Assembly (NCBI GenBank): GCA_001887945.1
Contig: LDOQ01000076.1
Coordinates: forward strand, 1 to 64,000
DNA length: 64,000 nt
Reading direction: 5' to 3'
Source of the DNA: Spraguea lophii
Lineage: Eukaryota; Microsporidia; Spragueidae
Part shown: positions 19,758 to 28,853 of the stretch, piece after piece
Layout of the letters: each line of letters opens with the position of its first letter
Numbering within the stretch: the stretch's first letter is position 1
The notes under the pieces: model-generated
What the model was told of the DNA's origin: nothing
What the model saw: only the letters and a program-made list of their open reading frames with translations
Database searches by the model: none
Position numbers and translations under genes: made by a program

Positions 19758-19760
19758 CCC
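19758..19760 (+). promoter_or_regulatory. CCC box deciding the start of the acidic-protein gene
   Basis: CCCTC immediately precedes ATG at 19763. The frame can be extended only to a TTG at 19715, which would add a false hydrophobic leader. Confidence 0.55.
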
Positions 19761-19762
19761 TC

Positions 19763-20434
19763 ATGCCTATTAATAACAATGCTGGTAACAACAGTCCATT
19801 AGACAGATATTATATATCTGATGGTGAAGAAGATTTTTTTCTTAGTGATAAACCATTAAAATACATAGACACAGAATCTAGTGATTCGATATCTAATGGT
19901 AGTGAAGATACAGCAGAATTGGAATATTCATACGATGAAGGAAATGGTGAGTATACTTATGATAGCATAGATGAGACGGATATGCGAATAAGTAATTATA
20001 GAAATAATTATTCTGATATAATACATAGAAGATTTGTTACAACAGAAAATACTTCGGATAATAACGATCAAAATGGTATAGCGGGGAATTCGGAAAATAG
20101 AAATTTTGAGGTATTTTTGGAAAAGGCGGAAATCGTTGAAGAAAAATTGGATGAGGTTAATCACGATATTGGTGTAACTTTTGATAATTTGAGAAGTTTG
20201 AAAAAACGGAGAAGAAAACTTTTAAAATTTAAAGCAGAGATTTTAAATGGTAATAATGATATAGATATAGATGAAATATATTATGATTCAGAGGATTCTA
20301 TATCTGATGAACATTACAGTGAAAGTTCTATAAGATTTCTAAATGAAGATAATAACAATAATGAAGATGAATATCAAAGTGAAAGTGATAATGATTATGA
20401 AGAAGAGTATTACAGTGAAAGTGATAATTTATAA
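19763..20434 (+). CDS. Acidic Ser/Asp/Glu-rich protein, function unknown
   Basis: A 223-residue protein starting MPINNNAGNN behind a CCC box. It is dominated by Asp, Glu, Ser and Asn. A short helical basic segment (about residues 125-165, with KKRRRKLLKFKAEIL) resembles a nuclear-localisation or nucleic-acid-contact patch. The C-terminus has repeated YYSES/YQSES acidic motifs that look like casein-kinase-2 sites. An upstream extension to TTG would look secreted, but the CCC box argues against it. Possibly a nuclear acidic chaperone-type protein, but no family is recognised. Confidence 0.55.
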   Translation: MPINNNAGNNSPLDRYYISDGEEDFFLSDKPLKYIDTESSDSISNGSEDTAELEYSYDEGNGEYTYDSIDETDMRISNYRNNYSDIIHRRFVTTENTSDNNDQNGIAGNSENRNFEVFLEKAEIVEEKLDEVNHDIGVTFDNLRSLKKRRRKLLKFKAEILNGNNDIDIDEIYYDSEDSISDEHYSESSIRFLNEDNNNNEDEYQSESDNDYEEEYYSESDNL

Positions 20435-20648
20435 AAATAAGAATATCATTAAGATATTGATTACAATGATATTCATAACAATAAAAGAAATAATAAATTG
20501 TAACATATTAACTATAATAAAAATAAACTGTAATGATACTCATAATTAAATAATAAACTATTAACACCACATATAATAATATTACATATAAAAATATTAC
20601 ATAACGATAATCATATTTATTTACCTTCTATTCAAAACAATTATACAT

Positions 20649-21023
20649 TTACTCTTTCACATCTAATGGATATAATAAATAATACGGATGTAAGAATACC
20701 ATCCATATAAAAGATATTACTGATACTGTTATTTCTATGACTATGCGTGTATAAGAATATGAATTTCGTACATTTTCTAAAAGAAAGAATAAAATATCAA
20801 TTAGAAAAGACATAGAAACAATAACATAAAAATATGTAGATTTTAAAGATTTTAGTCCTATAAGCCTTGTTATTATCTGTAAGCAGAAGAAAAATATATT
20901 ACGTATATTATCTATTCCTATAAATTTTTTACTCTTAAACATATCCAATGGGAAGATTATTGCAAGACGGACAATGGTATAGAAAAATAGCCATCTTGGA
21001 AGCAGACCTGGGGATGAAGCCAT
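20649..21023 (-). CDS. ERG28: ERG28-like membrane protein
   Basis: A 124-residue protein with four hydrophobic segments (about 11-30, 43-62, 64-85 and 96-115). The opening LLPRWLFFYTIVRLAII, a central RLIGLKSLKS..YF segment and the late ITVSVISFIWM segment follow the pattern of Erg28. That small ER protein tethers the sterol C-4 demethylation enzymes into a complex. The start is well supported by CCCCC immediately before ATG (21024-21028 on the coding strand). Sequence similarity is by eye and modest, so another small four-span ER protein is possible. Confidence 0.55.
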   Translation of the reverse strand: MASSPGLLPRWLFFYTIVRLAIIFPLDMFKSKKFIGIDNIRNIFFFCLQIITRLIGLKSLKSTYFYVIVSMSFLIDILFFLLENVRNSYSYTRIVIEITVSVISFIWMVFLHPYYLLYPLDVKE

Positions 21024-21440
21024 GGGGGTGGGAAAATGTATAAAGATTTATAAATAAATATTTTAAAAAATGGTATCAGAATGTAAAACATAAAAATATT
21101 TGTATATTACATTACAATTGTTTTAAGATTGTGTATATGAAATTAATAATGTATATGGTGATAGTATATGAAATAATGATAGTGATGATGATAATATAAT
21201 GATGATGATGATGATGGTATTAAAAGATTAATGATTTATATAATGATGATGGTATTAAAATAATTTGTTATGATTATTTATAAGATTTATGTAAAAAGAT
21301 TAATAATGTAATAATGGTATAATATAAAAATATAGGGTTTCTTAATCAATAATGGTATAATATAAAAAATATTTTAATTATTATAAATTTTTATTTATAT
21401 TACTTTATTATTTCTTTTATATCATATTTATATTTTTTAA
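21024..21440. other. Spacer with TGA/ATG microsatellite and a direct repeat
   Basis: Contains a (GAT)n tract around 21180-21220. The phrase AATGATGATGGTATTAAAA is repeated, and AATAATGGTATAATATAAAA occurs twice around 21311 and 21350. No gene is seen. Confidence 0.55.
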
Positions 21441-21913
21441 AATGAAATTTTTATTTATAGAAGTTCCCTTGCTAATTACGATTTATACTGTGGTATATGA
21501 CATTTGGTTTTTAAAATATATTTAAATTTATATCAATTGGTTTCATTGTAGATATGCATTAATCTCATCTTACCTTATATTCTAGAATGTTAGAATTTTG
21601 TGTATGCTGAATCATCATTCTATAATCTTTAATAAGATTCTAATATCTTTCTTAACATATAATATTGGTTTAGTCGCAAATCAATACAGGGATTACAATT
21701 ACACTAGCTAAACACTATTTTAATCTAGTAATGGGACCGTCATACAAGGCCTGGACAATGCTACACTATCGAACCCTCACCCACTTAAGAATCTTTCTAT
21801 TCTCTTCTGCCTTTTATTATTATTTTTCTGAAAAATCTTCAGAGTGTGAGAGTCAAACTCACTAGACTTAGGATTTGGTTATCATCTCATGACTACTGAA
21901 CCAGGTGGGCTGC
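21441..21913 (-). mobile_element. SINE-like element, near full length (copy A)
   Basis: Read on the minus strand, it begins with a tRNA-like head with a box A-like CTGGTTCAGTAG and a box B-like GAGTTTGACTC. An A-rich AATAATAAAAGGCAGAAGAG linker follows, then the conserved core (ATTGATTTGCGAC in reverse), then the 3' body and the tail TTCTATAAATAAAAATTTCA. It aligns over its whole length with the copy at 32631-33114. Box B is mutated from GGTTCGAATCC, so transcription is doubtful. Confidence 0.75.
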
Positions 21914-22850
21914 ATTAAAATATTAAAATTATTTTATTTATTAAAAATCCCAAAAATATAAAATATAATATTTTTATATTTAATCTTAATCAACAATACA
22001 ATTTTCTAATAAAAATATCTTTTTATATATAATGAAATATTTATTAACAAATTTTTATAATTAACAAAGAATATTATTAATTCAAAGTTAAATATACTAT
22101 TATTTGATTTAGAATAATTTTATATAAATTTTTTAATCATTAATTTAATTACATTTGAAAAAAATATATTATTTATTTTAATTAAAAACATATAATCCAT
22201 TACACATTATTATAAACAATTTCATATTTGACATTACACTGAATTTAAAAAATAATATTTTTAATTAAAATAATAATTTTTAGGATGGTCTATTTTTCAA
22301 GAATGTCATAATAAAATATATCATCCTTATCATATTATATAATCTATATCTATATCATCTTTATCAACCATATAATCTATATCTATATCATTGTTATTAC
22401 TTATTAATTGTTTTATAATGAATATTATGATATAACATATATTTGACAGTTAAAAATATTTTAACATTTATTTTTATTTATAAAATAATTAATATGTAAT
22501 AATATAGATTATAATAAATAATAATGATATGAATGATATTAACTTTATAATTTACTTTATTATCATTTAATATAATTTGATATTTTAATTCTTATTTGTT
22601 ATTTATGAATATATCATATTTTTTTATTATTAGTTGATATTATTTTTTTATCTACGAATATATCATATTTTTTATTATTATTTGTATTTGTTATTATTAA
22701 ATTATATTTGATATATGCCAATTATATCATTCTAATATATTATTATTCTATTGAATATGTTAAATTGTATTTATAATTGATATATTCCAATTATCATTGT
22801 TATATTTTATTTTTTTGATAATAAAATATATTGGTTTTTTTTGATAAATA
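21914..22850. other. AT-rich spacer upstream of homeodomain gene
   Basis: Over 900 bp of A/T with locally repeated phrases (CTATATCTATATCAT near 22340-22395; TATGAATATATCATATTTTT near 22605 and 22660). No gene, RNA or GC-rich signal is seen. Confidence 0.5.
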
Positions 22851-23183
22851 ATGTTTATATTAAGATTTGGATGTAGTCTAACCATGGATGAGAATGTTAA
22901 AAAACGTAATAGAACTATTATGTCGTCTAAGCAGATAAGAATATTAAATAAGTATTTTAATATTAATTCTTTTCCATCAACTGCTGTAAGAGAGGAATTG
23001 GGGAAGATATTGGATATGAAGCCCAGAACAGTGCAAGTCTGGTTTCAGAATCAAAGGCAGAAGAAAAAATTTAAAGATGAATATGTCAATATGAAGGAGG
23101 AAAAAATGGAGCCGTTGAAAATATTGGCGGAGTTGGCAACGTGTGTCGTAGATAGAGAAAATAGGAAAGAATATCAAAAGTAG
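22851..23183 (+). CDS. Homeodomain transcription factor
   Basis: A 110-residue protein that is little more than a homeodomain. Residues about 18-77 run from KKRNRTIMSSKQIRILNKYF through the helix-3 recognition sequence VQVWFQNQRQKKKF (62-75). Trp48, Phe49 and Asn51 of the standard numbering are present. Position 52, usually Arg, is Gln here, and Arg53 is kept. It should bind DNA as a regulator. Microsporidia have a dozen or so such small homeodomain proteins, some near a sex-locus-like cluster. A second ATG at 22884 (MDENVKKRNR) is an equally good start and would give 99 residues. Confidence 0.93.
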   Translation: MFILRFGCSLTMDENVKKRNRTIMSSKQIRILNKYFNINSFPSTAVREELGKILDMKPRTVQVWFQNQRQKKKFKDEYVNMKEEKMEPLKILAELATCVVDRENRKEYQK

Positions 23184-23683
23184 AAATACAAATAATAAAA
23201 TATATTTTTTTTAATGTTTTTTTTTTGGAAATTTCATAATTGAAATTATTTTTTTATAGAAATTTATTATATGATATATAAGTAATATAAAATAATTATA
23301 TTGATTATTATTTATATATTATAAACAGTTTATATGACAATTGGTATAAAAAAAATATATTCATATTTTTATATTATATTATGATATATAAGTAATATAT
23401 AAAATAATTACATTATATTTAAATTAATATAAAATAATTAAATTATATTTAAATTAAATTAATACGGAATAATATTAATTGTTACAAATAAATAATTCAC
23501 GCTCTTTTATTTGAGAGACATCACAAAAAATATATTTTATTAAAATATAAAATCTTTAAAATTTAATGATAATAATTTTAAAAGTAATAATTAATAATGT
23601 ATTTATTTATATTAAAATAATGATCATTATTATATTTTTTTATTATCTACTCTAATTAAATAATTTAAATCATAATAAAAAAA
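23184..23683. other. AT-rich spacer before tRNA-His
   Basis: Contains a local direct repeat (ATTATATGATATATAAGTAATATA around 23267 and 23378) and no coding pattern. Confidence 0.5.
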
Positions 23684-23755
23684 TGCCCGCCCCGAGAATC
23701 GAACACGGGTCTCCACGGCCACAACGTAGCGTACTAACCACTATACTAAGCGGGC
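23684..23755 (-). tRNA. tRNA-His(GTG)
   Basis: The minus strand folds into a complete cloverleaf. The acceptor is GCCCGCT pairing with GGCGGGC, and the D arm is GTAT-AGTGGTTA-GTAC. The anticodon stem is CTACG/CGTGG with loop TTGTGGC (anticodon GTG, His), and the T arm loop is TTCGATT. The T stem has one T-T mismatch (positions 52-62). The discriminator base is A, and the base just upstream (23756) would give a genome-encoded G at -1, the residue normally added to tRNA-His after transcription. Box A (TAGTATAGTGG) and box B (TGTTCGATTC) form the internal Pol III promoter. No intron. Confidence 0.95.
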
Positions 23756-24107
23756 CGAAATTGGTAATGTATAAAATATATATAGTATTAGAAATATAAT
23801 TCTTATAAGTTTATTATTTTTGTATATTATGGATATTTAATAGTAAAAGTTAAATATTTAATGTATATAAAAAATTAGAAATATAATATTTATTAATTAC
23901 AAAGTATTAAAAAATATAAATATATCCAATATTAAATTATTAATATAATATGTCATAAAAGTTTTTTGTTTAGTTAATGGAACAAATAAAGTATAAATCA
24001 TGAAATATAAATATATTATTGGATATAAAAACTATTGTAATACTCTATAATACAGCCCTGGTTTTTTTACAAAAAAGGAAATGTTTGATATTTTTCATCA
24101 AAATTAT

Positions 24108-24110
24108 CCC
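24108..24110 (+). promoter_or_regulatory. CCC box deciding the start of the DDT gene
   Basis: CCCT precedes ATG 24112. The open frame otherwise runs up to a TTG at 24019 and would add a spurious hydrophobic leader. Confidence 0.55.
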
Positions 24111-24111
24111 T

Positions 24112-25608
24112 ATGATTGAAAGTGTTGTAATTAGAAAATACATTATTCAATATTTTTTAGATAATGGTCATTTGGATTTATGGGCAATGTCAAAGGACTT
24201 GAACGAGTATTTTTCCAGCCATTTTCTCTCTAAAGAATATATTTGTATTAAAAAATTAAAATGTACTGGAAGGATTGTAAATTTTGGTAAAAGTGAATGT
24301 ATGGTGGCAGTGAATGTAGATAATGGAAATAAAATGCAAAAGATAAACACTGAAGATATTACAAGAAGAGATGAATTAACTATAAATGATATTAAAAACT
24401 TTTTAGAAACAGTAACGCAGGAAAATTTACCATTTGGAAGAATGCTTAAGCCTAATATTCTTGAATCTTTAACAAAACCTAAGACATTAATAATTAAACC
24501 TGCGCAAAATAAAGAAAGTATGGAAAATTCTATAAAAGTACATCAAAAAAATTTTAAAGTAAAAACATATACAGAACAAGAAAAAATTCATATTAAAAGA
24601 AAACTTACCCCCGAGGTTGAAGAAAAAGAAAAAATTAAAAAAATAGTAAAACCAGAAGTAAATAAGCTTACTGAATATATTAAACTCACAGGTAAACCAT
24701 TGGATATAAAAGATATAGATGATTCTATGATTTATAAATTTTTAGATATCTATGGATTCTGTAAATGTTTTGGTTCTTATTTGGGAATATTTGATTTTAG
24801 CCTTGAAAATTTTGCTACTCAAATATTTGATTTTAAAAGTAATTTCTTTTTTGAAATTATTTTTTCAATTTTAAAAATATTAATTAGTGAGAGAAAAAGA
24901 AATAGGACAGAAGGTTTAAAAGAAATTATACTGGATGTACAAAATAGGTTTTTTAAGGATTTTCCAGAAATACCAATTCCTGAAGATTTTAAACGTATAC
25001 AATGGTTCAACCAAAAAATTACAATAAAAATATGGAAATCCTCAGTAAAAAGCTTTTTATTCGATATTTCTTCTTTACTCGGAATCAAGAATATTTTTGA
25101 TTTTAAGATATTGGATGAAACTGAAGATAATTTAGAAGGAAAAATGGATATTTTAAGATTTTTATTTTTTATTGCTTTAGAGACGAACACTGTAAAAGGA
25201 TATTTAGATGAAATTTTGGAAAATTTTAAAAGAAAAGAGAAAAAAAGAAATACTGAAAATAATACACATAGAAAATTAAGATATGAATTTAAATTATCAA
25301 AGCCTGAAGATGTCGAAACAAGAACCGAATTACAAAAGAAATTAGACTCCTGTCAAAGTTTAGTAGAAAAATATACGACTGATCTTTATAAATCTTTTTG
25401 GAAGATTTATGTAGGAAAATATGACGGAAAGCCTATCTATTGCTTAGATAATATGCTAATTTATCAAGATAATGGTAAATTTTTTGAATATGATGGTTCT
25501 TATAAAACTTTGATAGATAACACTGAGAATCATTTTAATTTGAATTATAATATCAGATTATTTGTTTCTGCGAAAATAGTTTCAGGTGCCTTAAAAATCG
25601 AAAATTGA
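24112..25608 (+). CDS. WAC/DDT/WHIM-domain protein, ISWI-remodeller accessory subunit (Itc1/Acf1-like)
   Basis: A 498-residue protein with three parts. First is an N-terminal module (IRKYIIQYFLDNGHLDLWAM through LKPNILESL, about 5-130) resembling the region downstream of the WAC motif in Acf1/WSTF. Second is a DDT domain at about 205-275 (LDIYGFCKCFGSYLGIFDFSLENF). Third is a C-terminal WHIM-like block ending near KPIYCLDNMLIYQDNGKFFEY, which contacts ISWI and linker DNA. Itc1/Acf1 proteins set nucleosome spacing with an ISWI ATPase. No PHD finger or bromodomain is present. A CCC box supports the ATG at 24112. Confidence 0.72.
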   Translation: MIESVVIRKYIIQYFLDNGHLDLWAMSKDLNEYFSSHFLSKEYICIKKLKCTGRIVNFGKSECMVAVNVDNGNKMQKINTEDITRRDELTINDIKNFLETVTQENLPFGRMLKPNILESLTKPKTLIIKPAQNKESMENSIKVHQKNFKVKTYTEQEKIHIKRKLTPEVEEKEKIKKIVKPEVNKLTEYIKLTGKPLDIKDIDDSMIYKFLDIYGFCKCFGSYLGIFDFSLENFATQIFDFKSNFFFEIIFSILKILISERKRNRTEGLKEIILDVQNRFFKDFPEIPIPEDFKRIQWFNQKITIKIWKSSVKSFLFDISSLLGIKNIFDFKILDETEDNLEGKMDILRFLFFIALETNTVKGYLDEILENFKRKEKKRNTENNTHRKLRYEFKLSKPEDVETRTELQKKLDSCQSLVEKYTTDLYKSFWKIYVGKYDGKPIYCLDNMLIYQDNGKFFEYDGSYKTLIDNTENHFNLNYNIRLFVSAKIVSGALKIEN

Positions 25609-25993
25609 TAATAATAAAAATTTATCTATTCAATAATTTCTAATGTATGATATATTCATATAGTTTATAATAACTTTTATTTTTATATTCTTTTCTTATC
25701 TATCATCCTTTTTCTTTTTATTGATATTTTTTTAATACTCTCATATAATTAATTTATCTTCTTTTAAATCGTTTTAGATAAATAACTTTTTTAATGATAT
25801 TCACAGATTAAAAGATTTATACAACACAATATTTTTATATTATCATAGTAGTTTGTTTTAACGTAAAAATAAAACATATTTTTTATTTTGAAATTTATAA
25901 CAAATCTATCAGGAGAAAAAAAGACCAATAGTAAATTTTAAATAATTTAATTGGACAGATCATTTTTATAAAGGTGTTGGTGTTCTAATTATT
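25609..25993. other. Spacer before AOX gene
   Basis: AT-rich, with no coding signal. There is no CCC box directly before the AOX start. TTGGACAGATCATTTTTATAAAGGTGTTGG precedes it. Confidence 0.5.
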
Positions 25994-26908
25994 ATGTTTT
26001 TAAAAAGAATAACAGAATCTTTTAATTTACCAAGGAATATTTTACATTTAAGTAATAATAAAAATTCACTTAAAAAGAAAGGTGAAAATAATTGCACATC
26101 TTTTACGACATCTCCAAAAAATCAAAATATTATTTTTAAGGATAATAAAATTTTACCTTCGGAAAAATGCGCAATAAAAAAATATAACGATAATATAAAA
26201 AATAACAATCCTTTAAAGATAAGAAATAATTATAAAGAAACTTTTGTTCCTATAAAACAAGTATCTTTGGAAGAACTTAAAAATTATGATTGTAAAAATG
26301 GCTTACACGTAAAACCAAAAAGTATTGGCGAATCTATCGCATATGGTGTTGTAAGGACTCTTAGATTTTTTGCAGATATTTATTTTCAAAAAGATTATAT
26401 AAGACGTGTTGTTGTTTTGGAAACTGTAGCTGCCATTCCTGGGATGGTTGGTGGATTATTTCATCATTTATATTCTTTAAGAAATTTGGTTGATAATAAA
26501 GAAAGAATACAAATTTTATTAAAAGAGGCAGAAAATGAAAGACAGCATTTACTTACATTTTTAAAAATAATGAAACCGAATATTTTTGATAGATTTGTTA
26601 TAAAAATAACACAAGCCGTATTTTTTAATACATATATGGTATTTTATTTTTTATTTCCGCGAACTTGTCATAGATTTGTAGGATATCTTGAAGAAGAAGC
26701 AATAAGATCATATACTGCATTTGAAGATGAAATACTTTGTGGAAATATAAAAAATATTAACGCACCACAGATTTCTAAAGATTATTGGAAATTACCTGAT
26801 AATTCTCGATTAATAGATGTTGTAAGAGCAGTAAGAATTGATGAAGTACATCATAGAGATGCAAACCATGAAATAGCGGATAAAAACCCTTTTGAATTTA
26901 AAGAATAA
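25994..26908 (+). CDS. AOX: Alternative oxidase (mitosomal terminal oxidase)
   Basis: A 304-residue alternative oxidase. All diiron-ligand motifs are present: LET at 142-144, ENERQHL at 180-186, LEEEA at 232-236 and RIDEVHH at 281-287. The membrane-dipping region lies between them. The enzyme oxidises ubiquinol and reduces oxygen to water without pumping protons. In microsporidia that keep it, it works with glycerol-3-phosphate dehydrogenase to reoxidise cytosolic NADH. Residues 1 to about 85 are a Lys/Asn-rich presequence lacking acidic clusters at the start, consistent with mitosome import. Many microsporidia, including Encephalitozoon, have lost this gene. Confidence 0.96.
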   Translation: MFLKRITESFNLPRNILHLSNNKNSLKKKGENNCTSFTTSPKNQNIIFKDNKILPSEKCAIKKYNDNIKNNNPLKIRNNYKETFVPIKQVSLEELKNYDCKNGLHVKPKSIGESIAYGVVRTLRFFADIYFQKDYIRRVVVLETVAAIPGMVGGLFHHLYSLRNLVDNKERIQILLKEAENERQHLLTFLKIMKPNIFDRFVIKITQAVFFNTYMVFYFLFPRTCHRFVGYLEEEAIRSYTAFEDEILCGNIKNINAPQISKDYWKLPDNSRLIDVVRAVRIDEVHHRDANHEIADKNPFEFKE

Positions 26909-27081
26909 ATGTTATTTAAGTGTTATAAAATAACATACAGATGTTATGAGATAAAAAAATCACATTAAATATTTTTTTCATTCCTATTTTCTTTATTTTC
27001 TTATCTTCATATGAAAATAAATTTGAAATATTTTCTTTGTATTCCTTATTCTAAAAAAAATATTTTTACTCATATCCTCAT

Positions 27082-28101
27082 ATGAAAGTAAATTTACTAT
27101 CTCTTAGAATTATAGATAAATTATCATCCAAAGAATATTTCCTCATGCTTCAAAAATCAGCTGACAAATACAAAATAATTTTGGGCGCATCCATTGAATT
27201 ACACCAACCACAAAAAATATATTTTGAATCAATTGATAGCACTGGTTTATTTACACCCATTACACATCAATCTTCCGTTACATCATTATTTATACATTCT
27301 ATTATAAATTTTATTAATCCAACATTCTTAGAATTATTTTACCATTCAAAAAATGAAATACTTTTCAAAAAAAGTAGCAAAAATAAAAATAAAAAAATTT
27401 GTAAAAATATGAAAAAATATTGGTTGAGAATATTAGAACGATATAATAAATGTTCAGAAAGTAATATATATGAAAAATATATATTTAATAATAAAGAATA
27501 TAATATTCCATATAAAAATATCGAAGAAATAATATTTTTTGATGATGATCCCAAAAGAAAAGTTTATGATTTTTCAAATAAAAATATCTCATTAAAAGAA
27601 TTATATGATATTTTACTATGTAAACATGATTTTGTAGAGGGAGGATTCATTACATTAAAATGTAAATGTAAAAAACATAATAAAAATACTACATTAAAAG
27701 AAAATATAACATTAAAATGTGAATATGAAAAAGATAATAAAGATATTACATTAAAAGAAAATATAACGTCAAAAGGAAATATTACACTAAAAGATAATAT
27801 TACAACAGAATATGATGAAAATATAACACTAAAAGAAAGTATAACAACGAAATACAATAAAAATATACAAAAATTAATAGAAATATTTCATAATAATACA
27901 TTATTTTATAATAATTTTAAAAATCTTATATTACAATTAAACTTCGAGAATGAAGAAAAAAGTTCTGAATCTTTAGAAATTATAAAAAAAGAATTAAAAT
28001 TAGAATCTTTTAATTTTCAAGAATTTGATTTATCAAAAAAAGAAAAACATTGTACAAAAGAAAATATTATTAAAATAAATGTAAGAAAGAAAATATTATA
28101 A
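27082..28101 (+). CDS. RTT109: Rtt109-type histone acetyltransferase
   Basis: A 339-residue protein whose landmarks follow fungal Rtt109. IYFESIDSTGLFTP (46-59) matches the KADTNGY strand, VTSLFIHSIINFINP the next helix, MKKYWLRILERY (110-121) the KWW...RL helix, and FFDDDPKRKVYDF (152-164) the FPDDPKARF motif with its key Asp pair. Rtt109 acetylates newly made histone H3 on Lys56 (and Lys9) with chaperones Asf1/Vps75 during replication. After FVEGGFITLK (184-193) an insert of degenerate TLKENIT repeats runs to about residue 255, interrupting the catalytic domain. At 339 residues it is shorter than yeast (436). The start lacks a strong CCC box (CCTCAT only). Confidence 0.75.
   Translation: MKVNLLSLRIIDKLSSKEYFLMLQKSADKYKIILGASIELHQPQKIYFESIDSTGLFTPITHQSSVTSLFIHSIINFINPTFLELFYHSKNEILFKKSSKNKNKKICKNMKKYWLRILERYNKCSESNIYEKYIFNNKEYNIPYKNIEEIIFFDDDPKRKVYDFSNKNISLKELYDILLCKHDFVEGGFITLKCKCKKHNKNTTLKENITLKCEYEKDNKDITLKENITSKGNITLKDNITTEYDENITLKESITTKYNKNIQKLIEIFHNNTLFYNNFKNLILQLNFENEEKSSESLEIIKKELKLESFNFQEFDLSKKEKHCTKENIIKINVRKKIL
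27720..27850 (+). repeat. TLKENIT codon-level repeats inside Rtt109-like gene
   Basis: At least five copies of a 21-30-base unit encoding (T/S)LKENIT or close variants (ACATTAAAAGAAAATAT and relatives), tandem and slightly diverged. Confidence 0.7.
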
Positions 28102-28853
28102 AAATATATAATAAAATAATTATATCATATTTTATTTTATTATGTTTCATATAGAATAAATATTTATTTAATCTTTTTAAGATGTGAAAATATTCTTATT
28201 AAAAATTTATATTCTCAATATTCAAATTTTCTGTAATAATTATTTTTTATATAGAACATATTACATTACTAATCATGTTTTATATCTAACCTTTCAAACT
28301 AATAATAATAATTATTTTTTATAAAATAAAATATGATTGAAATCTGATATTTTCTAAAACATTTATATTTCTATCCAATGTAAGAAAATTATCAAATAAA
28401 AATATTTTATTTATATAAAAAATAATTGTAAAATATCTATGAATCTGAAATATAAAACATATTACATTACTAATTATATCAAGCTTATAGGTATTATATG
28501 TTTCTTTGGAACTACAATATTAATTGTTGTTACTTTAAGATTATTTTATACAAAGAATAATATAAAGCGTATATAGAGAGTATAAATAAATTATTATAGT
28601 AGATTGTATATATTTTATTATATTCTACTGATAATTATCTTTTAAATGTTGTAGAAATTAATATTATTTTTTTATATTTTATATTTTATTTAAAAGACAA
28701 TTGATATTATAATCAACTGACTGAATGAATGAATAGCTAAACAAACAACTGTTTAAACTAATTAACTAAACCATTTTAATTAATCGAATGAATGTTATTA
28801 TTATTATTATTTATATTTTATCTTAGTTTATTTTTTTATTTTTTTATTTCCCC
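28102..28853. other. AT-rich spacer
   Basis: No gene or RNA was recognised. The phrase AAAACATATTACATTACTAAT occurs as near-copies around 28256 and 28455, an imperfect direct repeat of unknown meaning. Confidence 0.5.

Noticed and set aside
19715..19762. Hydrophobic leader for the acidic protein
   Set aside because: It would need a TTG start. The CCC box and ATG at 19763 fit better.
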